From NCBI GenBank assembly GCA_009781765.1, contig WQVC01000013.1, positions 1 to 42,395 on the forward strand: a stretch of 42,395 bases of DNA. The letters are read 5' to 3'. This DNA is from Defluviitaleaceae bacterium. Lineage in GTDB: Bacteria; Bacillota; Clostridia; Lachnospirales; WQUN01. How positions within the stretch are numbered: the stretch's first letter is position 1; the number at the start of each line of letters is the position of its first letter. Shown here piece by piece: positions 34,159 to 42,395 of this stretch. Below the pieces are notes generated by a model, which was given only the letters and a program-made list of their open reading frames with translations, had not been told where the DNA came from and ran no database searches. Both the position numbers and the translations under genes were made by a program.

Positions 34159-36732
34159 TCACAATTTAAAATACGCAACCAACCGCTGCATCATCTCGGC
34201 CTGCAAGTTAAGCTCCTGCGCAGACGAGGCAGTCTCTTCCGCAACGGCGGCGTTACCTTCGGTGACTTGGAAGATTTTTTGGATTCCTTCGCTTGCAACG
34301 GCGATTGCATCTGCCTGCTCAACCGACGCGACGGATATTCCGCCGATAATCGCGCTTACCTCGGCGGCATTTTTCACGATTGTGTCGAGAGAATCCGACG
34401 TGGCTTCGGCAATGCTTGCGCCGGCGTCAACGCGGCTGATTGATTCGCCGATGAGCGTTGTTGTTTCGGATGCCGATGACTGGCTTCGCACGGCAAGAGA
34501 GCGCACTTCGTCGGCAACAACCGCAAAGCCTTTGCCCTGTTCGCCGGCCCGCGCCGCCTCAACGGCGGCATTAAGCGCGAGCAAATTCGTCTGAAACGCA
34601 ATGTCCTCAATAACCTTGATTATTTTTGAAATATTCGACGAGGATTTTTTAATGTGTAACATTGCGTCAAGCATCTGCTTCATGGTTTCGTTGCCTTCCA
34701 AAGCGTTTTGACCGGATTTTGACGAAAGTTCGTTTGCTTCGCTTGCATTTTTCGCGTTTTGATGCGTCTGCCCGCTCAAAATTTCGATTGTGCCGTTCAG
34801 CTCTTCAACGGCAACGGCTTGGTCTTGCGCGCCGCCCGCAAGTTCGGTAGAGCTGTCGGAAATTTGCTTCGCGTTCAAAAGAACCTGCTCGGACGCGGCA
34901 AAAATTTCTGACATGGTTTTGTTAAGCGTCGCGGAAATATTATTCAGCGAATTCTTAATTGCGTCGAAACTGCCAACGTACTCGCGCGTGATTTTTATTG
35001 TCAAATCGCCGCTCGACATAGCTTCCAAATCGCTTGTAATTTCCCGGATGTAACTTTGCAAAATTTCGATTGTGCTGTTGATGGAATTTTTCATTGCCAA
35101 GAAATCGCCGGCGTAAGTGCCGGTAACTTTTCGGCTGAAATCGCCGCGCGACAAATTGCTCATAACAGCAACAATTTCGCTGAGCGGCGCGTCAACGGCA
35201 ACGGCTATATCGTTAAGCCCGTCCATAAGTTTGCGCCAGTCGCCTTCGTATTTTTCCGAATCAATTTTAAACGCAAGGTCGCCTTTGTTGGCGGCGGCGT
35301 CAATCATGGAATTTATTTCGGAATTTACGGCGTTAAGATGCGCCATAAGTTCGTCAACGGTGTTGTTCCAAACAATTTTTTTGCCCGGCATTTTGTTGAG
35401 CCGCGCATTAAAATCGCCGCGATTAACTCTGTTCAAAACGTCCGACAGAGCCTGCATATCGTTTACAACTCCGTCGGTATAAGTATTCAGGAGTTCAATT
35501 ATTTCCCGATACTTGCCCTCATATTTAACGGGGTCAATTCGATATTCAATATCGCCGTTTACGCCGGATTCGTGCGCAAAATGTTCAATATCGTCAACCA
35601 TGTCGCGCACAATATTAACAAGGCTGTAAACGTCCAAAGTCATCGCGCCTATTTCGTCGCGACTGAAATTTGAACTCATCGTTACGTTGAGATTTCCCGC
35701 CGCAACATCCCGAACGGTGTCGGTGAGATGCCCCAAGGGTTTAAGCGAGCGAATAATCAGCATAAGCATTATTACTGCGGCAATTGCAAGCCCGAAAAAA
35801 CCTATGCCCGCAGTAATAAGCGTGAGGCGATTTGTTGCGGCAACGGTATCCGCGTTAGAAAACCCGACGGACATCATGCCTATAACTTGCCCGTCGAAAT
35901 TTCGGAACGGCGTGTAATATGCATAAAAAGGCTCGCCGTTTATTCGGGTGGTTGTCAATCGGCTTTGCCCGTCGTACAAAACGCGCTGCAAAACATCGGC
36001 GTCATCAACAACGAAGCCGAGCATTCTTGTGCCGTCGCGGTCTTTGATGGTTGAGGCAACGCTTGTATATCCGCCCGCTCCGCCGAAAATCATAACTTCG
36101 GCACCCATAATATCGCCGAATTCGTCCACAAAATCATCTGTATAGAGAAAGTGAAGTGCCGTAATCGAACCGATTGTTCGTCCGCCTTGCCGAGTCGGCG
36201 CAGTTACGCCCATAACAAGCGGATGTTCGTCTGTCGAGTCAAAGAACGTCGAAACCCGATTGCGTTCGAGCGCAGCAACAGCAGACGGGCAATCATCCCT
36301 GTCGCCGTAAAAACCCGGCATGTGCGTACGCAAAAAAACATTGTTATTCTCGTCGCGCACAATGAATCCGCAAACTTCGTATCGCGCTGCAAGGTTGGTT
36401 AAATACGGCAACAAGCCCAAACGAAATTCGATATTTCGCACAAGCAGTTCGCCTTCGGCGGCGGGGTTAGCAGCCCAATAATTGTTCCAACGCGACACCA
36501 TAGTTCCCACAACATGGTCGGCAGCGGTAGTTTCGGCAATGATTCCGAAGCGGCTTTCGGTATCTTCCGTCCGCGCGTCAACCATTCTTGCGGCGCGTTG
36601 CACCCGCTCATACGTCAAGCCGTCAACAAGGCTCGTTGTTGACACCCTCACAAAGCCGTTTATAACCAAAACCAACAAAACCAACACCGCAACCGTCGGA
36701 ACACACAATTTGCTCTTTAAGCTGTTAAACAT
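34159..36732 (-). CDS. Methyl-accepting chemotaxis protein with poly-HAMP region
   Basis: An 857-residue chemoreceptor. TM1 lies at ~12-32, an external Cache-like sensor at ~35-300 ([31 protein letters not shown]), TM2 at ~303-327. A run of HAMP-like units follows ([20 protein letters not shown], then similar LSRGDFSRK and MSSGDLTIK blocks), then the signalling domain with the conserved tip [20 protein letters not shown]. It clusters with CheW/CheA elsewhere in the cell. The inner ATG (36732) follows GAGGTG and avoids overlap with pflB, whose stop is 16 bp upstream; co-transcription is likely. Its sensor resembles that of the hybrid kinase. Confidence 0.9.
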   Translation of the reverse strand: MFNSLKSKLCVPTVAVLVLLVLVINGFVRVSTTSLVDGLTYERVQRAARMVDARTEDTESRFGIIAETTAADHVVGTMVSRWNNYWAANPAAEGELLVRNIEFRLGLLPYLTNLAARYEVCGFIVRDENNNVFLRTHMPGFYGDRDDCPSAVAALERNRVSTFFDSTDEHPLVMGVTAPTRQGGRTIGSITALHFLYTDDFVDEFGDIMGAEVMIFGGAGGYTSVASTIKDRDGTRMLGFVVDDADVLQRVLYDGQSRLTTTRINGEPFYAYYTPFRNFDGQVIGMMSVGFSNADTVAATNRLTLITAGIGFFGLAIAAVIMLMLIIRSLKPLGHLTDTVRDVAAGNLNVTMSSNFSRDEIGAMTLDVYSLVNIVRDMVDDIEHFAHESGVNGDIEYRIDPVKYEGKYREIIELLNTYTDGVVNDMQALSDVLNRVNRGDFNARLNKMPGKKIVWNNTVDELMAHLNAVNSEINSMIDAAANKGDLAFKIDSEKYEGDWRKLMDGLNDIAVAVDAPLSEIVAVMSNLSRGDFSRKVTGTYAGDFLAMKNSINSTIEILQSYIREITSDLEAMSSGDLTIKITREYVGSFDAIKNSLNNISATLNKTMSEIFAASEQVLLNAKQISDSSTELAGGAQDQAVAVEELNGTIEILSGQTHQNAKNASEANELSSKSGQNALEGNETMKQMLDAMLHIKKSSSNISKIIKVIEDIAFQTNLLALNAAVEAARAGEQGKGFAVVADEVRSLAVRSQSSASETTTLIGESISRVDAGASIAEATSDSLDTIVKNAAEVSAIIGGISVASVEQADAIAVASEGIQKIFQVTEGNAAVAEETASSAQELNLQAEMMQRLVAYFKL

Positions 36733-36748
36733 AAACCCCACCTCGAAT

Positions 36749-38983
36749 CTATATACTCTCGTGGAAAGTTCGGTGAATAACCTCAAGCTGTTGCTCGGGG
36801 GTGAGTTTGACAAAATTTACGGCGTATCCGCTTACGCGCACGGTTAATTGCGGATATTTTTCGGGTTTTTCCATTGCATCAAGAAGCGTTTCCTTGTCGA
36901 AAACATTTATATTGATATGATGCCCGCCGTCGTGGAAAAAGCCGTCAAGCATGTTTGCAAGATTCGCTTCGCGTTCGGATTCGTCGCGCCCGAGTGCTTT
37001 GGGAATTACGGAAAATGTATAGGAAATTCCGTCAAGTGAGGATTCATACGGCAATTTTGCCACGGAACACATCGAGGCAATCGCGCCCTTGCTTTCACGA
37101 CCGTGCATGGGGTTCGCGCCGGGTGCGAAAGGTTCGCCGGCTTTGCGCCCGTCGGGAGTTGAGCCGGTTGCTTTGCCGTAAACGACGTTCGACGTAATCG
37201 TCAAAATGGACAACGTGGGAACGGCTTGCCGATACGCGCGCTGCTTTTGCAATTTCTCCATGAAAAGTTTGACCAAATCGTTTGCAATGCGGTCAACCCT
37301 ATCGTCGTTATTGCCAAACGCGGGATAATCGCCGGTAATTTCATAGTCGGTGACAAGACCGCTTTCGTTGCGAATCGCCTTAACTTTGGCGTATTTTATT
37401 GCCGAAAGCGAGTCTGCAACAACGGAAAGCCCCGCAATTCCGCAGGCGTGGGTGCGCAAAATTTCTTTGTCGTGCAACGCCATTTGCAGGCTTTCATAAT
37501 TATATTTGTCGTGCATGTAGTGAATGATGTTCAGCGTGCTGATATAAAGCTGCGAAAGCCAGTCAAACACGAGGTTCAGCTTGCGATAAACCTCGTCGTA
37601 ATCGAGATATTCCGACAATATCGGCGCGAACTCCGGCCCGACCTGCGCGCCGCTTTTTTCGTCCTTGCCGCCGTTTATGGCATAAGTAAGGGCTTTTGCC
37701 AAATTCGCCCGCGCACCGAAAAATTGCATCTGCTTGCCGGTTTTCATTGCGGAAACGCAACATGCAATCGAATAATCGTCGCCCCAGTAGCCGCGCATTA
37801 AATCGTCGTTTTCGTATTGCAACGAGCTTGTTTCGATGGAAATTTTCGCGCAATATTTTTTGAAATTTTCCGGCAGATGATTGCTCCACAAAATTGTCAA
37901 ATTCGGCTCGGGGGCCGGCCCGAGATTCGACAGCGTATGAATCATGCGGAACGAATTTTTCGTGACGAGTGTTCGTCCGTCTTCGCCCATGCCGCCGATT
38001 GCTTCCGTTACCCACGTGGGGTCGCCGGAAAAAAGCGCGTTGTACTCGGGTGTGCGCAGGAAGCGAATCATGCGCAACTTCATCGAAAAATCGTCCATTA
38101 ACTCCTGAATTTCGGATTCTGTGTACACTTCGTTTTTTAAATCGCGCTCGGCGTAAATATCTATGAAGGAAGAAACGCGCCCGAGCGATGTTGCCGCGCC
38201 GTCCTGCTGCTTCGCGGCGGCAAGAAATGCAAAATACGTCCACTGAATCGCTTCTTTTGTATTTTGCGCGGGATGCCGAATGTCGCAGCCGTATGATTGC
38301 GCCATTTCTTCAAGCTGATGCAGCGCGCGAATTTGCTCGGAAAGTTCCTCGCGCAAAATTATTTGAGGCTCGGCAATCCACGGCACATCCTCGACGCTGA
38401 GTTGATGCTCTTTGTCCTGAATCAAAAATGCTGTTCCGTACAGCGCGACGCGGCGATAATCGCCGATTATCCGCCCGCGACCGTATGCGTCGGGCAAGCC
38501 GGTTATTATGCCGGACTTACGCGCGGCGCGCATTTCGTCGGTGTATGCGTCGAAAACACCGTCGTTGTGGGCTTTGCGGTGCTTTGTGTAGATGTACTCG
38601 ACTTCGGGATGCAGTTCGTACCCGTAGGATTTTAATGCGCTTTGAATCACGCGAATACCGCCCTTGGGCATAATTCCGCGCTTGAGCGGTTTGTCCGTTT
38701 GCACTCCGACAATTTGCTCGAGTTGCGCATTGATATACCCGGGGCCGTGCGACGTGATTCCCGACGGAATTCGCGTTTCCGCCTCAAGAATGCCCTTTTC
38801 GCCTTCTTTTTTTGTCAACTCGCAAACTTCCGCCCAAAGTGCTTGGGTGCGCTCGGTTGCCGCCGCAAGAAACGACGCATCGCCCTCATACGGCGTAACA
38901 TTTCGTTGAATAAAGTCGCGCAAATTTACCTCTTCCGTCCAAATTCCCTTGTTAAAACCGTCCCATGCAGATGTAAGTTGCAT
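36749..38983 (-). CDS. pflB: Formate C-acetyltransferase (pyruvate formate-lyase)
   Basis: A 744-residue glycyl-radical enzyme that splits pyruvate with CoA into acetyl-CoA and formate in anaerobic metabolism. It keeps the catalytic Cys-Cys pair in SIACCVSAM and the radical glycine in RVSGYAVNF near the C-terminus, plus GYGRG-like and GPAPEPN segments. ATG 38983 follows GAGGTGATT; the frame stays open 79 codons further upstream, but the protein family starts near [15 protein letters not shown]. Needs PflA (7388-8107). It leads into the chemoreceptor gene, and its leader contains two inverted repeats (39008-39089). Confidence 0.95.
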   Translation of the reverse strand: MQLTSAWDGFNKGIWTEEVNLRDFIQRNVTPYEGDASFLAAATERTQALWAEVCELTKKEGEKGILEAETRIPSGITSHGPGYINAQLEQIVGVQTDKPLKRGIMPKGGIRVIQSALKSYGYELHPEVEYIYTKHRKAHNDGVFDAYTDEMRAARKSGIITGLPDAYGRGRIIGDYRRVALYGTAFLIQDKEHQLSVEDVPWIAEPQIILREELSEQIRALHQLEEMAQSYGCDIRHPAQNTKEAIQWTYFAFLAAAKQQDGAATSLGRVSSFIDIYAERDLKNEVYTESEIQELMDDFSMKLRMIRFLRTPEYNALFSGDPTWVTEAIGGMGEDGRTLVTKNSFRMIHTLSNLGPAPEPNLTILWSNHLPENFKKYCAKISIETSSLQYENDDLMRGYWGDDYSIACCVSAMKTGKQMQFFGARANLAKALTYAINGGKDEKSGAQVGPEFAPILSEYLDYDEVYRKLNLVFDWLSQLYISTLNIIHYMHDKYNYESLQMALHDKEILRTHACGIAGLSVVADSLSAIKYAKVKAIRNESGLVTDYEITGDYPAFGNNDDRVDRIANDLVKLFMEKLQKQRAYRQAVPTLSILTITSNVVYGKATGSTPDGRKAGEPFAPGANPMHGRESKGAIASMCSVAKLPYESSLDGISYTFSVIPKALGRDESEREANLANMLDGFFHDGGHHININVFDKETLLDAMEKPEKYPQLTVRVSGYAVNFVKLTPEQQLEVIHRTFHESI

Positions 38984-39007
38984 TTGAATCACCTCGGTCA
39001 ATAGACT

Positions 39008-39040
39008 TTTTTCGAAATCAAATTCATTGATTCCGAAAAA
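39008..39040 (-). promoter_or_regulatory. Inverted repeat in the pflB leader, proximal
   Basis: TTTTTCGGAATCAA and its near complement, one mismatch, with a 4-5 base loop, 25-60 bp before the pflB ATG. It could be an RNA hairpin or protein site. No known Rex or FNR consensus is seen. Confidence 0.45.
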
Positions 39041-39061
39041 GTTACCGTTTAGAGCTCTTGA

Positions 39062-39089
39062 TTCTTCTGAAATTTTAATTTCAGAAGAA
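39062..39089 (-). promoter_or_regulatory. Inverted repeat in the pflB leader, distal
   Basis: Perfect 13-bp arms TTCTTCTGAAATT and AATTTCAGAAGAA separated by two bases. AT-rich, without a T-run in either direction, so more likely an operator or leader hairpin than a terminator. A TATAAT lies at 39144-39149 upstream (minus strand). Confidence 0.5.
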
Positions 39090-39155
39090 CTCTGATGAGC
39101 AAAAAACGCAGCTTCTGTACGTTTTTGCGAAATAGTATTGGGCATTATAACAAAA

Positions 39156-39192
39156 AAATCGCCGCAAATACATAGGTATGAACGGCGATTTA
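39156..39192 (-). terminator. Rho-independent terminator between htpG and pflB
   Basis: AATCGCCG and CGGCGATT flank a ~17-base loop; seven T follow on the minus strand. It ends the candidate RNA below. Confidence 0.8.
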
Positions 39193-39316
39193 TTGTGGCG
39201 GAGCGACACCTCAGCCACAATAAGAGGGGTATGAAACGGGTTTACGTAAGCGGGTCAACTTGGGAGGGGTTAGCCACTCGCCTCGCGTCCGATTCCTGCA
39301 TTTTTAACAACTTTTC
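39156..39316 (-). ncRNA. Candidate structured small RNA (~160 nt)
   Basis: An extended -10 (TGATATAAA, ending at 39323) and TTGCAA upstream stand right after the htpG stop codon. The following ~160 nt has no credible ORF, contains a perfect 9-bp stem TATTGTGGC/GCCACAATA (39191-39222), and ends at the terminator hairpin. Length, own promoter and location suggest an sRNA, perhaps 6S-like, or a pflB leader; the family could not be identified. Confidence 0.4.
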
Positions 39317-39386
39317 GGCTACTTTATATCATGCGCCGAAAAATTGCAACACAAATTCTTATTCTTTTTGATTTTTTTTAACGATT

Positions 39387-41273
39387 TTACGAAATCGTCA
39401 TTTCGAGAATTTTGTTGCTTCGCTTGATAAATGCCGACATTTGCTCAGGCCCGAGAGGTTTGTGCGAAAGCATGGCGAGGTCGTAAAGATGTTGGGCGAC
39501 AAGTTCGGTATCGGCGTTGCGGTCGGAATTTTCGGCGATTTCCGTGAATCTTTTCACAAGCGAATGATTACGATTCAGCACAAGCGTAAGCTCTTCATCG
39601 AACATTCCCGGAGGAAGCGACCCGCCGCCGAACATTTTTGACATCTCCTGCATACGGCGCGATTGCTCGGAAAGCAACATTACCGATGAAACGTCGGTGG
39701 ATTTAAGCGATTCGGTACGAACGGAGAGTTTATCGTTGCTCAAAATTTCGCGAAAACGTGCTTCAAGCCCTGTCGGTTGCGCGTCATCTTCGGAAATATC
39801 GTCGGATTTTAACGCGCCGGCAATGTCGGAGTCGATTCGCGTAAATTTAACGCCCGCTTCGTATGTTTCCAAATAGTTGACAAACGGCGCGTCGAGATTC
39901 GTTGCCAAAAGCACCGCCGATAAATTTTGCTCTTTGAACATTTGAATGTACTGCGACTGAAGCTGCTCGTTCGTTACGTAGTGGACGATTTTTTTATCTT
40001 CCGCAATCGGTGCATCAATGATAAATTCGTCGAGGGTAACATGCTTGCCGTCGATTGTTTTATACAGCACGCTTCCCTTGATTTTGTCATAAAAATCGCG
40101 CTCCTTGATGCATCCGTACTTGATGAACGGCGCGATGTCGTCCCAATATCCGTTATATTCGTCGCGGTCTTTTTTGAAAAGCCCGTTTAATTTGTCGGCG
40201 ACTTTGCGCGAGATATAGCCGCTCATTTTTTTCACCGTCGCGTCGTTTTGCAAAAAGCTGCGCGATACGTTAAGCGGCAGGTCGGGGCAATCCATCACGC
40301 CCTTGAGAAGCAACAAATATTCCGGAATTACTTCCTTGATATTGTCGGCAACAAAAACCTGATTGTTGTACAGCTTGACTTGCCCTTCGATGTATTCGAG
40401 GTCGTGTTTCATTTTGGGGAAATACAAAATTCCTTTGAGACGGAAAGGATAATCCATGTTCAAATGAATCCAAAAAAGCGGCTCGTTAAAATCGGTGAAA
40501 ACCTTGTGATAAAACGCCTTGTATTCCTCGTCGGTGCATTCGTTTGCGGGCTTAATCCACAACGGCGCGACGTCGTTAATGGGGGCGGGCTTGTCGTCGG
40601 ATTTTTCGGTGTCGTCGGATTCTTTAATTTCTTCCGACGCATCTTTTATTTCCTCAACGAATATCGGCACGGGAACAAAGCTGCAATACTTTGTCAGGAT
40701 GCTTCGCAGCTTCCAAATTTCTAAAAATTCTTCGCCGCCTTCGCCGACAAAAAGCGTAATTGTTGTGCCGCGAGTGTTTTTTCCGCCGTCGTCCATCGAA
40801 TACTCGATGCTTCCGTCGGACTCCCACCATACCGGCTCGGAATCCGGCTTATATGAATGGCTGTCGATTTGCACTTTGTCGGCGACCATAAACGCAGAAT
40901 AAAATCCGAGCCCGAAATGCCCGATGATTTCGCCGGAAGCGTCGGTTTTTTCTTTGTATTTTTCCATAAACGCATTCGCGCCGGAAAATGCGATTTGATT
41001 GATGTACTGTTTGATTTCCTCGGCGGTCATGCCTATGCCGTTATCCTCAAAAATGATTTGCTTGTTCGCTTTATCCACGGCAACGCGAATAAAAAATTCT
41101 TCGCCTTCGTCGAGAGTGGTTTCGCCGAAATCCGCCAACTTTTTCAGCTTAGTTATTGCGTCCGAAGCGTTTGAAACTAATTCGCGCACAAAAATATCCA
41201 TATCGGAATACAGCCATTTTTTGATAATGGGCAAAATATTCTCGCTATGGATACTGAGATTTCCCTTTTCCAT
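39387..41273 (-). CDS. htpG: Chaperone HtpG (Hsp90)
   Basis: A 628-residue bacterial Hsp90, typical length. The GHKL ATPase domain has the Asn-rich helix FVRELVSNASDAITK, DNGIGMT, and GHFGLGFYSAF. The middle domain includes PLWIKPANECTDEEYK and the catalytic Arg in NVSRSFLQND. The C-terminal dimerisation domain ends near SAFIKRSNKILEM. ATP-driven folding of client proteins in the cytoplasm. The frame is open upstream through the tRNA region, but ATG 41273 stands after AAAGGAGG and matches the family start. A terminator and tRNA-Gln lie just upstream. Confidence 0.96.
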   Translation of the reverse strand: MEKGNLSIHSENILPIIKKWLYSDMDIFVRELVSNASDAITKLKKLADFGETTLDEGEEFFIRVAVDKANKQIIFEDNGIGMTAEEIKQYINQIAFSGANAFMEKYKEKTDASGEIIGHFGLGFYSAFMVADKVQIDSHSYKPDSEPVWWESDGSIEYSMDDGGKNTRGTTITLFVGEGGEEFLEIWKLRSILTKYCSFVPVPIFVEEIKDASEEIKESDDTEKSDDKPAPINDVAPLWIKPANECTDEEYKAFYHKVFTDFNEPLFWIHLNMDYPFRLKGILYFPKMKHDLEYIEGQVKLYNNQVFVADNIKEVIPEYLLLLKGVMDCPDLPLNVSRSFLQNDATVKKMSGYISRKVADKLNGLFKKDRDEYNGYWDDIAPFIKYGCIKERDFYDKIKGSVLYKTIDGKHVTLDEFIIDAPIAEDKKIVHYVTNEQLQSQYIQMFKEQNLSAVLLATNLDAPFVNYLETYEAGVKFTRIDSDIAGALKSDDISEDDAQPTGLEARFREILSNDKLSVRTESLKSTDVSSVMLLSEQSRRMQEMSKMFGGGSLPPGMFDEELTLVLNRNHSLVKRFTEIAENSDRNADTELVAQHLYDLAMLSHKPLGPEQMSAFIKRSNKILEMTIS

Positions 41274-41294
41274 TTGAAACGACCTCCTTTGTTT

Positions 41295-41337
41295 AAAAAC
41301 CCCGCATCCCAAAAACATTGGAACTACGGGGTTTTTT
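41295..41337 (-). terminator. Rho-independent terminator after tRNA-Gln
   Basis: AAAACCCCG and CGGGGTTTT stem on the minus strand, T-run following. It separates tRNA-Gln from htpG. Confidence 0.75.
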
Positions 41338-41338
41338 A

Positions 41339-41410
41339 CTGAGCCGGAAGGATTTGAACCTTCGAGTGCAGGAGTCAAAGTCCTGTGCCTTACCGCTTGG
41401 CGACGGCCCA
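41339..41410 (-). tRNA. trnQ: tRNA-Gln (anticodon UUG)
   Basis: A full cloverleaf can be drawn. The acceptor TGGGCCG pairs with CGGCTCA (one G-T). The anticodon stem CAGGA/TCCTG holds the loop CTTTGAC with anticodon TTG. The T-arm has GGTTCAAATCC. The discriminator is G and CCA is not encoded. Confidence 0.93.
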
Positions 41411-41434
41411 AAATTCAACAGCAGGAAGCATACA

Positions 41435-42085
41435 CTATATTTTTGAACTTTGCAAGTATATTTTTAATTTATCTACCGCATTTTGCAAAATAACGGATTC
41501 TCCGCGTTCGGCAAGATATTGGCGACTCATTTCGTTTGACACATGCTTTTGCCCGTACTCGTGCAAAACGGACTCAAGCACGTCGGTTGTTTTTGTATCT
41601 TCGGTTTCGTTCGTGAGGGAAAGATAAAACTTTCCGTCCATTTTATATACACGACTTTCGCCGCTGAAATTTAACGGAAGCCGCGAAACAGCGTTCGCAA
41701 GCGTGTCGATGTCGTTAAACGAAAATATGCAATGGCTGTCCGCGTCGGGGCTTTCTTCTTGCTTGATTATGTCGCGCTTTTTAAACCTGCACTCGCGACG
41801 CGCCGCAGGAACAAGGTTCAAACCCTGATTTTCGGCGTCTTCGTCCATTTTTGTAACAACAACAACAAGGCTGTCGATGCCTACGCGCATGGCCTCGAAC
41901 ATAAGTGCGGTTTCGCCTTCAACAAATTCGTCTTCATCTTGCACCAAAGTCATTATTTCGCGGAAAAGCCGTTGTGTTTTGTCAGACGCATACGAAAGCT
42001 CGGAGATTTTTATATCGCGTTCTTCGAGGTCGTCAATCATAAGCACAAACTTGATTTGCTTTTCGGAAATCCTTTCAATTCGCAA
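41435..42085 (-). CDS. mecA: Adaptor protein MecA
   Basis: A 216-residue protein of the MecA/YpbH family, which brings substrates to the ClpC(P) protease and regulates competence and other pathways in Bacillota. The N-terminal domain starts (M)RIERISEKQIKFVL and has DDLEERDIKISEL, matching the substrate-recognition domain. A linker with acidic residues follows, and the C-terminal domain has IFSFNDIDTLANAVSRLPL, YKMDGKFYLSL and LAERGESVILQNAVDKL. TTG is used as start (42085), about 12 bases after GGAGG; a longer ORF upstream would run into the promoter. Transcribed from the promoter at 42107. Confidence 0.88.
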   Translation of the reverse strand: MRIERISEKQIKFVLMIDDLEERDIKISELSYASDKTQRLFREIMTLVQDEDEFVEGETALMFEAMRVGIDSLVVVVTKMDEDAENQGLNLVPAARRECRFKKRDIIKQEESPDADSHCIFSFNDIDTLANAVSRLPLNFSGESRVYKMDGKFYLSLTNETEDTKTTDVLESVLHEYGQKHVSNEMSRQYLAERGESVILQNAVDKLKIYLQSSKI

Positions 42086-42106
42086 CGCTCCCACCCCCTC
42101 CGAAAG

Positions 42107-42135
42107 ATTATACGTATATTGAGGTTCTGTGTAAA
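42107..42135 (-). promoter_or_regulatory. Sigma-A promoter of mecA
   Basis: TTTACA (42135-42130), exactly 17 bp, then a perfect TATAAT (42112-42107). The transcript would have a very short leader before the GGAGG and TTG start. Confidence 0.75.
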
Positions 42136-42183
42136 GTGAGAAAAATTGGACAGCGCGCACTGCGCACTTTGAACACCGAGGAC

Positions 42184-42225
42184 ACATGTGATTTGCCACA
42201 CATTCCCTCGAAGCCGGAGCAGTTT
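42184..42225. repeat. Third copy of the CACATTCCCTCGAAGCCGGAG repeat
   Basis: The core CACATTCCCTCGAAGCCGG and flank match the repeat at 4413-4467; the downstream tail differs. It lies between the mecA promoter and the palindrome. Confidence 0.7.
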
Positions 42226-42239
42226 CCTGCCCAACAAAA

Positions 42240-42275
42240 AAACCTATCGGTAGCTGTACAGCTACCGATAGGTTT
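42240..42275. repeat. 36-bp perfect palindrome
   Basis: An 18-bp arm beginning AAACCTATCGGTAGCTGT with its exact complement and no spacer. On the minus strand a T-run follows, so it can end a transcript coming from the right edge. It may also be the end of a mobile element, since the next gene looks like a transposase. Confidence 0.8.
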
Positions 42276-42315
42276 GGGAGTGTCGCCTAGGCGCACTTAA
42301 TGATATAATCTCCCT

Positions 42316-42395
42316 ATGAGAAAACAAACGATAGACGAAAACCGCAAATGCCCAAAATGCGGGAAAGTCGAAAACCAAATAAACAAGGGACGTAA
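42316..42395 (+). CDS. Start of a zinc-ribbon protein, probably an IS transposase (partial)
   Basis: The readable 26 codons give MRKQTIDENRKCPKCGKVEN and a few more residues, a CPKCG zinc ribbon as in the N-terminus of IS1595- or IS1-type transposases. It runs off the window. A TATAAT (42304-42309) is only 6 bases before the ATG, so the message may be leaderless; no Shine-Dalgarno is seen. Confidence 0.45.
   Translation, partial: MRKQTIDENRKCPKCGKVENQINKGR

Noticed and set aside
34159-36813. Longer start for the chemoreceptor gene
   Set aside because: It would overlap pflB and lacks a Shine-Dalgarno; the inner ATG with GAGGTG fits the TM1 position.
39217-39277. G-quadruplex on the plus strand
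   Set aside because: The G-runs are separated by loops of about 8-10 bases, too long for a convincing structure.
39138-39371. 77-aa plus-strand ORF over the RNA candidate
   Set aside because: No ribosome site; the region has stem structure and a minus-strand promoter and terminator.
38984-39386. ZTP (pfl) riboswitch upstream of pflB
   Set aside because: The conserved 3' CCGCCUGGGC-type core is not present in the leader.

Overview
The window looks like a piece of a Bacillota (Clostridia-type, anaerobic, possibly spore-forming) chromosome. The evidence is a MecA adaptor, a paired DUF1659/DUF2922-type small gene set, pyruvate formate-lyase with its activase, frequent GTG/TTG starts with strong GGAGG sites, and a CotD-like His/Cys-rich protein. 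Base composition is moderate in the housekeeping parts and visibly more AT-rich in the glycan cluster (about 11.4-24.7 kb), which suggests that cluster was acquired or exchanged.

Layout. 1-4.5 kb: a dispersed repeat, an MFS transporter and a P2-type Ca2+-like ATPase. 4.5-8.1 kb: repeat-rich spacer, dihydroorotase (pyrC), an RraA-family protein, then on the minus strand pflA and a TM2 protein. 8.3-9.3 kb: two odd low-complexity genes (His/Cys-rich, Pro/His-rich). 9.4-11.4 kb: an OmpR-type response regulator and its sensor kinase. 11.4-24.6 kb: one long minus-strand glycan operon. It encodes a WbpA/B/D/E-type route to a UDP-2,3-diacetamido-uronic acid, three glycosyltransferases, a PglK-like ABC exporter, a deacetylase-like/methyltransferase fusion, a 14-residue-repeat coiled-coil protein, and a radical SAM/SPASM gene split at a G9 tract. 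24.9-25.4 kb: the DUF pair. 26-36.7 kb: a signalling block with an orphan solute-binding lipoprotein, a large hybrid kinase, a lone LigB/Memo-like protein, a degenerate second hybrid kinase without its phospho-acceptor His, and a chemoreceptor whose sensor resembles that of the first kinase. 36.7-42.1 kb: pflB, a candidate small RNA, htpG, tRNA-Gln and mecA. The right edge holds a 36-bp perfect palindrome and the start of a zinc-ribbon, probably transposase, gene.

The most interesting signal is a 96-bp palindromic element. One copy sits in frame inside pyrC and adds exactly 32 codons. An inverted copy (90 of 96 bases identical) lies between pflA and the next gene. Two of the differences between the copies are compensatory, so the hairpin pairing is kept. 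This is the behaviour of Rickettsia palindromic elements, here in a Bacillota-like genome. Other leads are the G9 tract (possible phase variation), the pseudo-histidine-kinase with intact receiver and HPt domains, a 34-bp perfect inverted-repeat element family around the signalling genes, and a promoter-to-terminator RNA candidate upstream of pflB. Everything here was read by eye; no database search was run.
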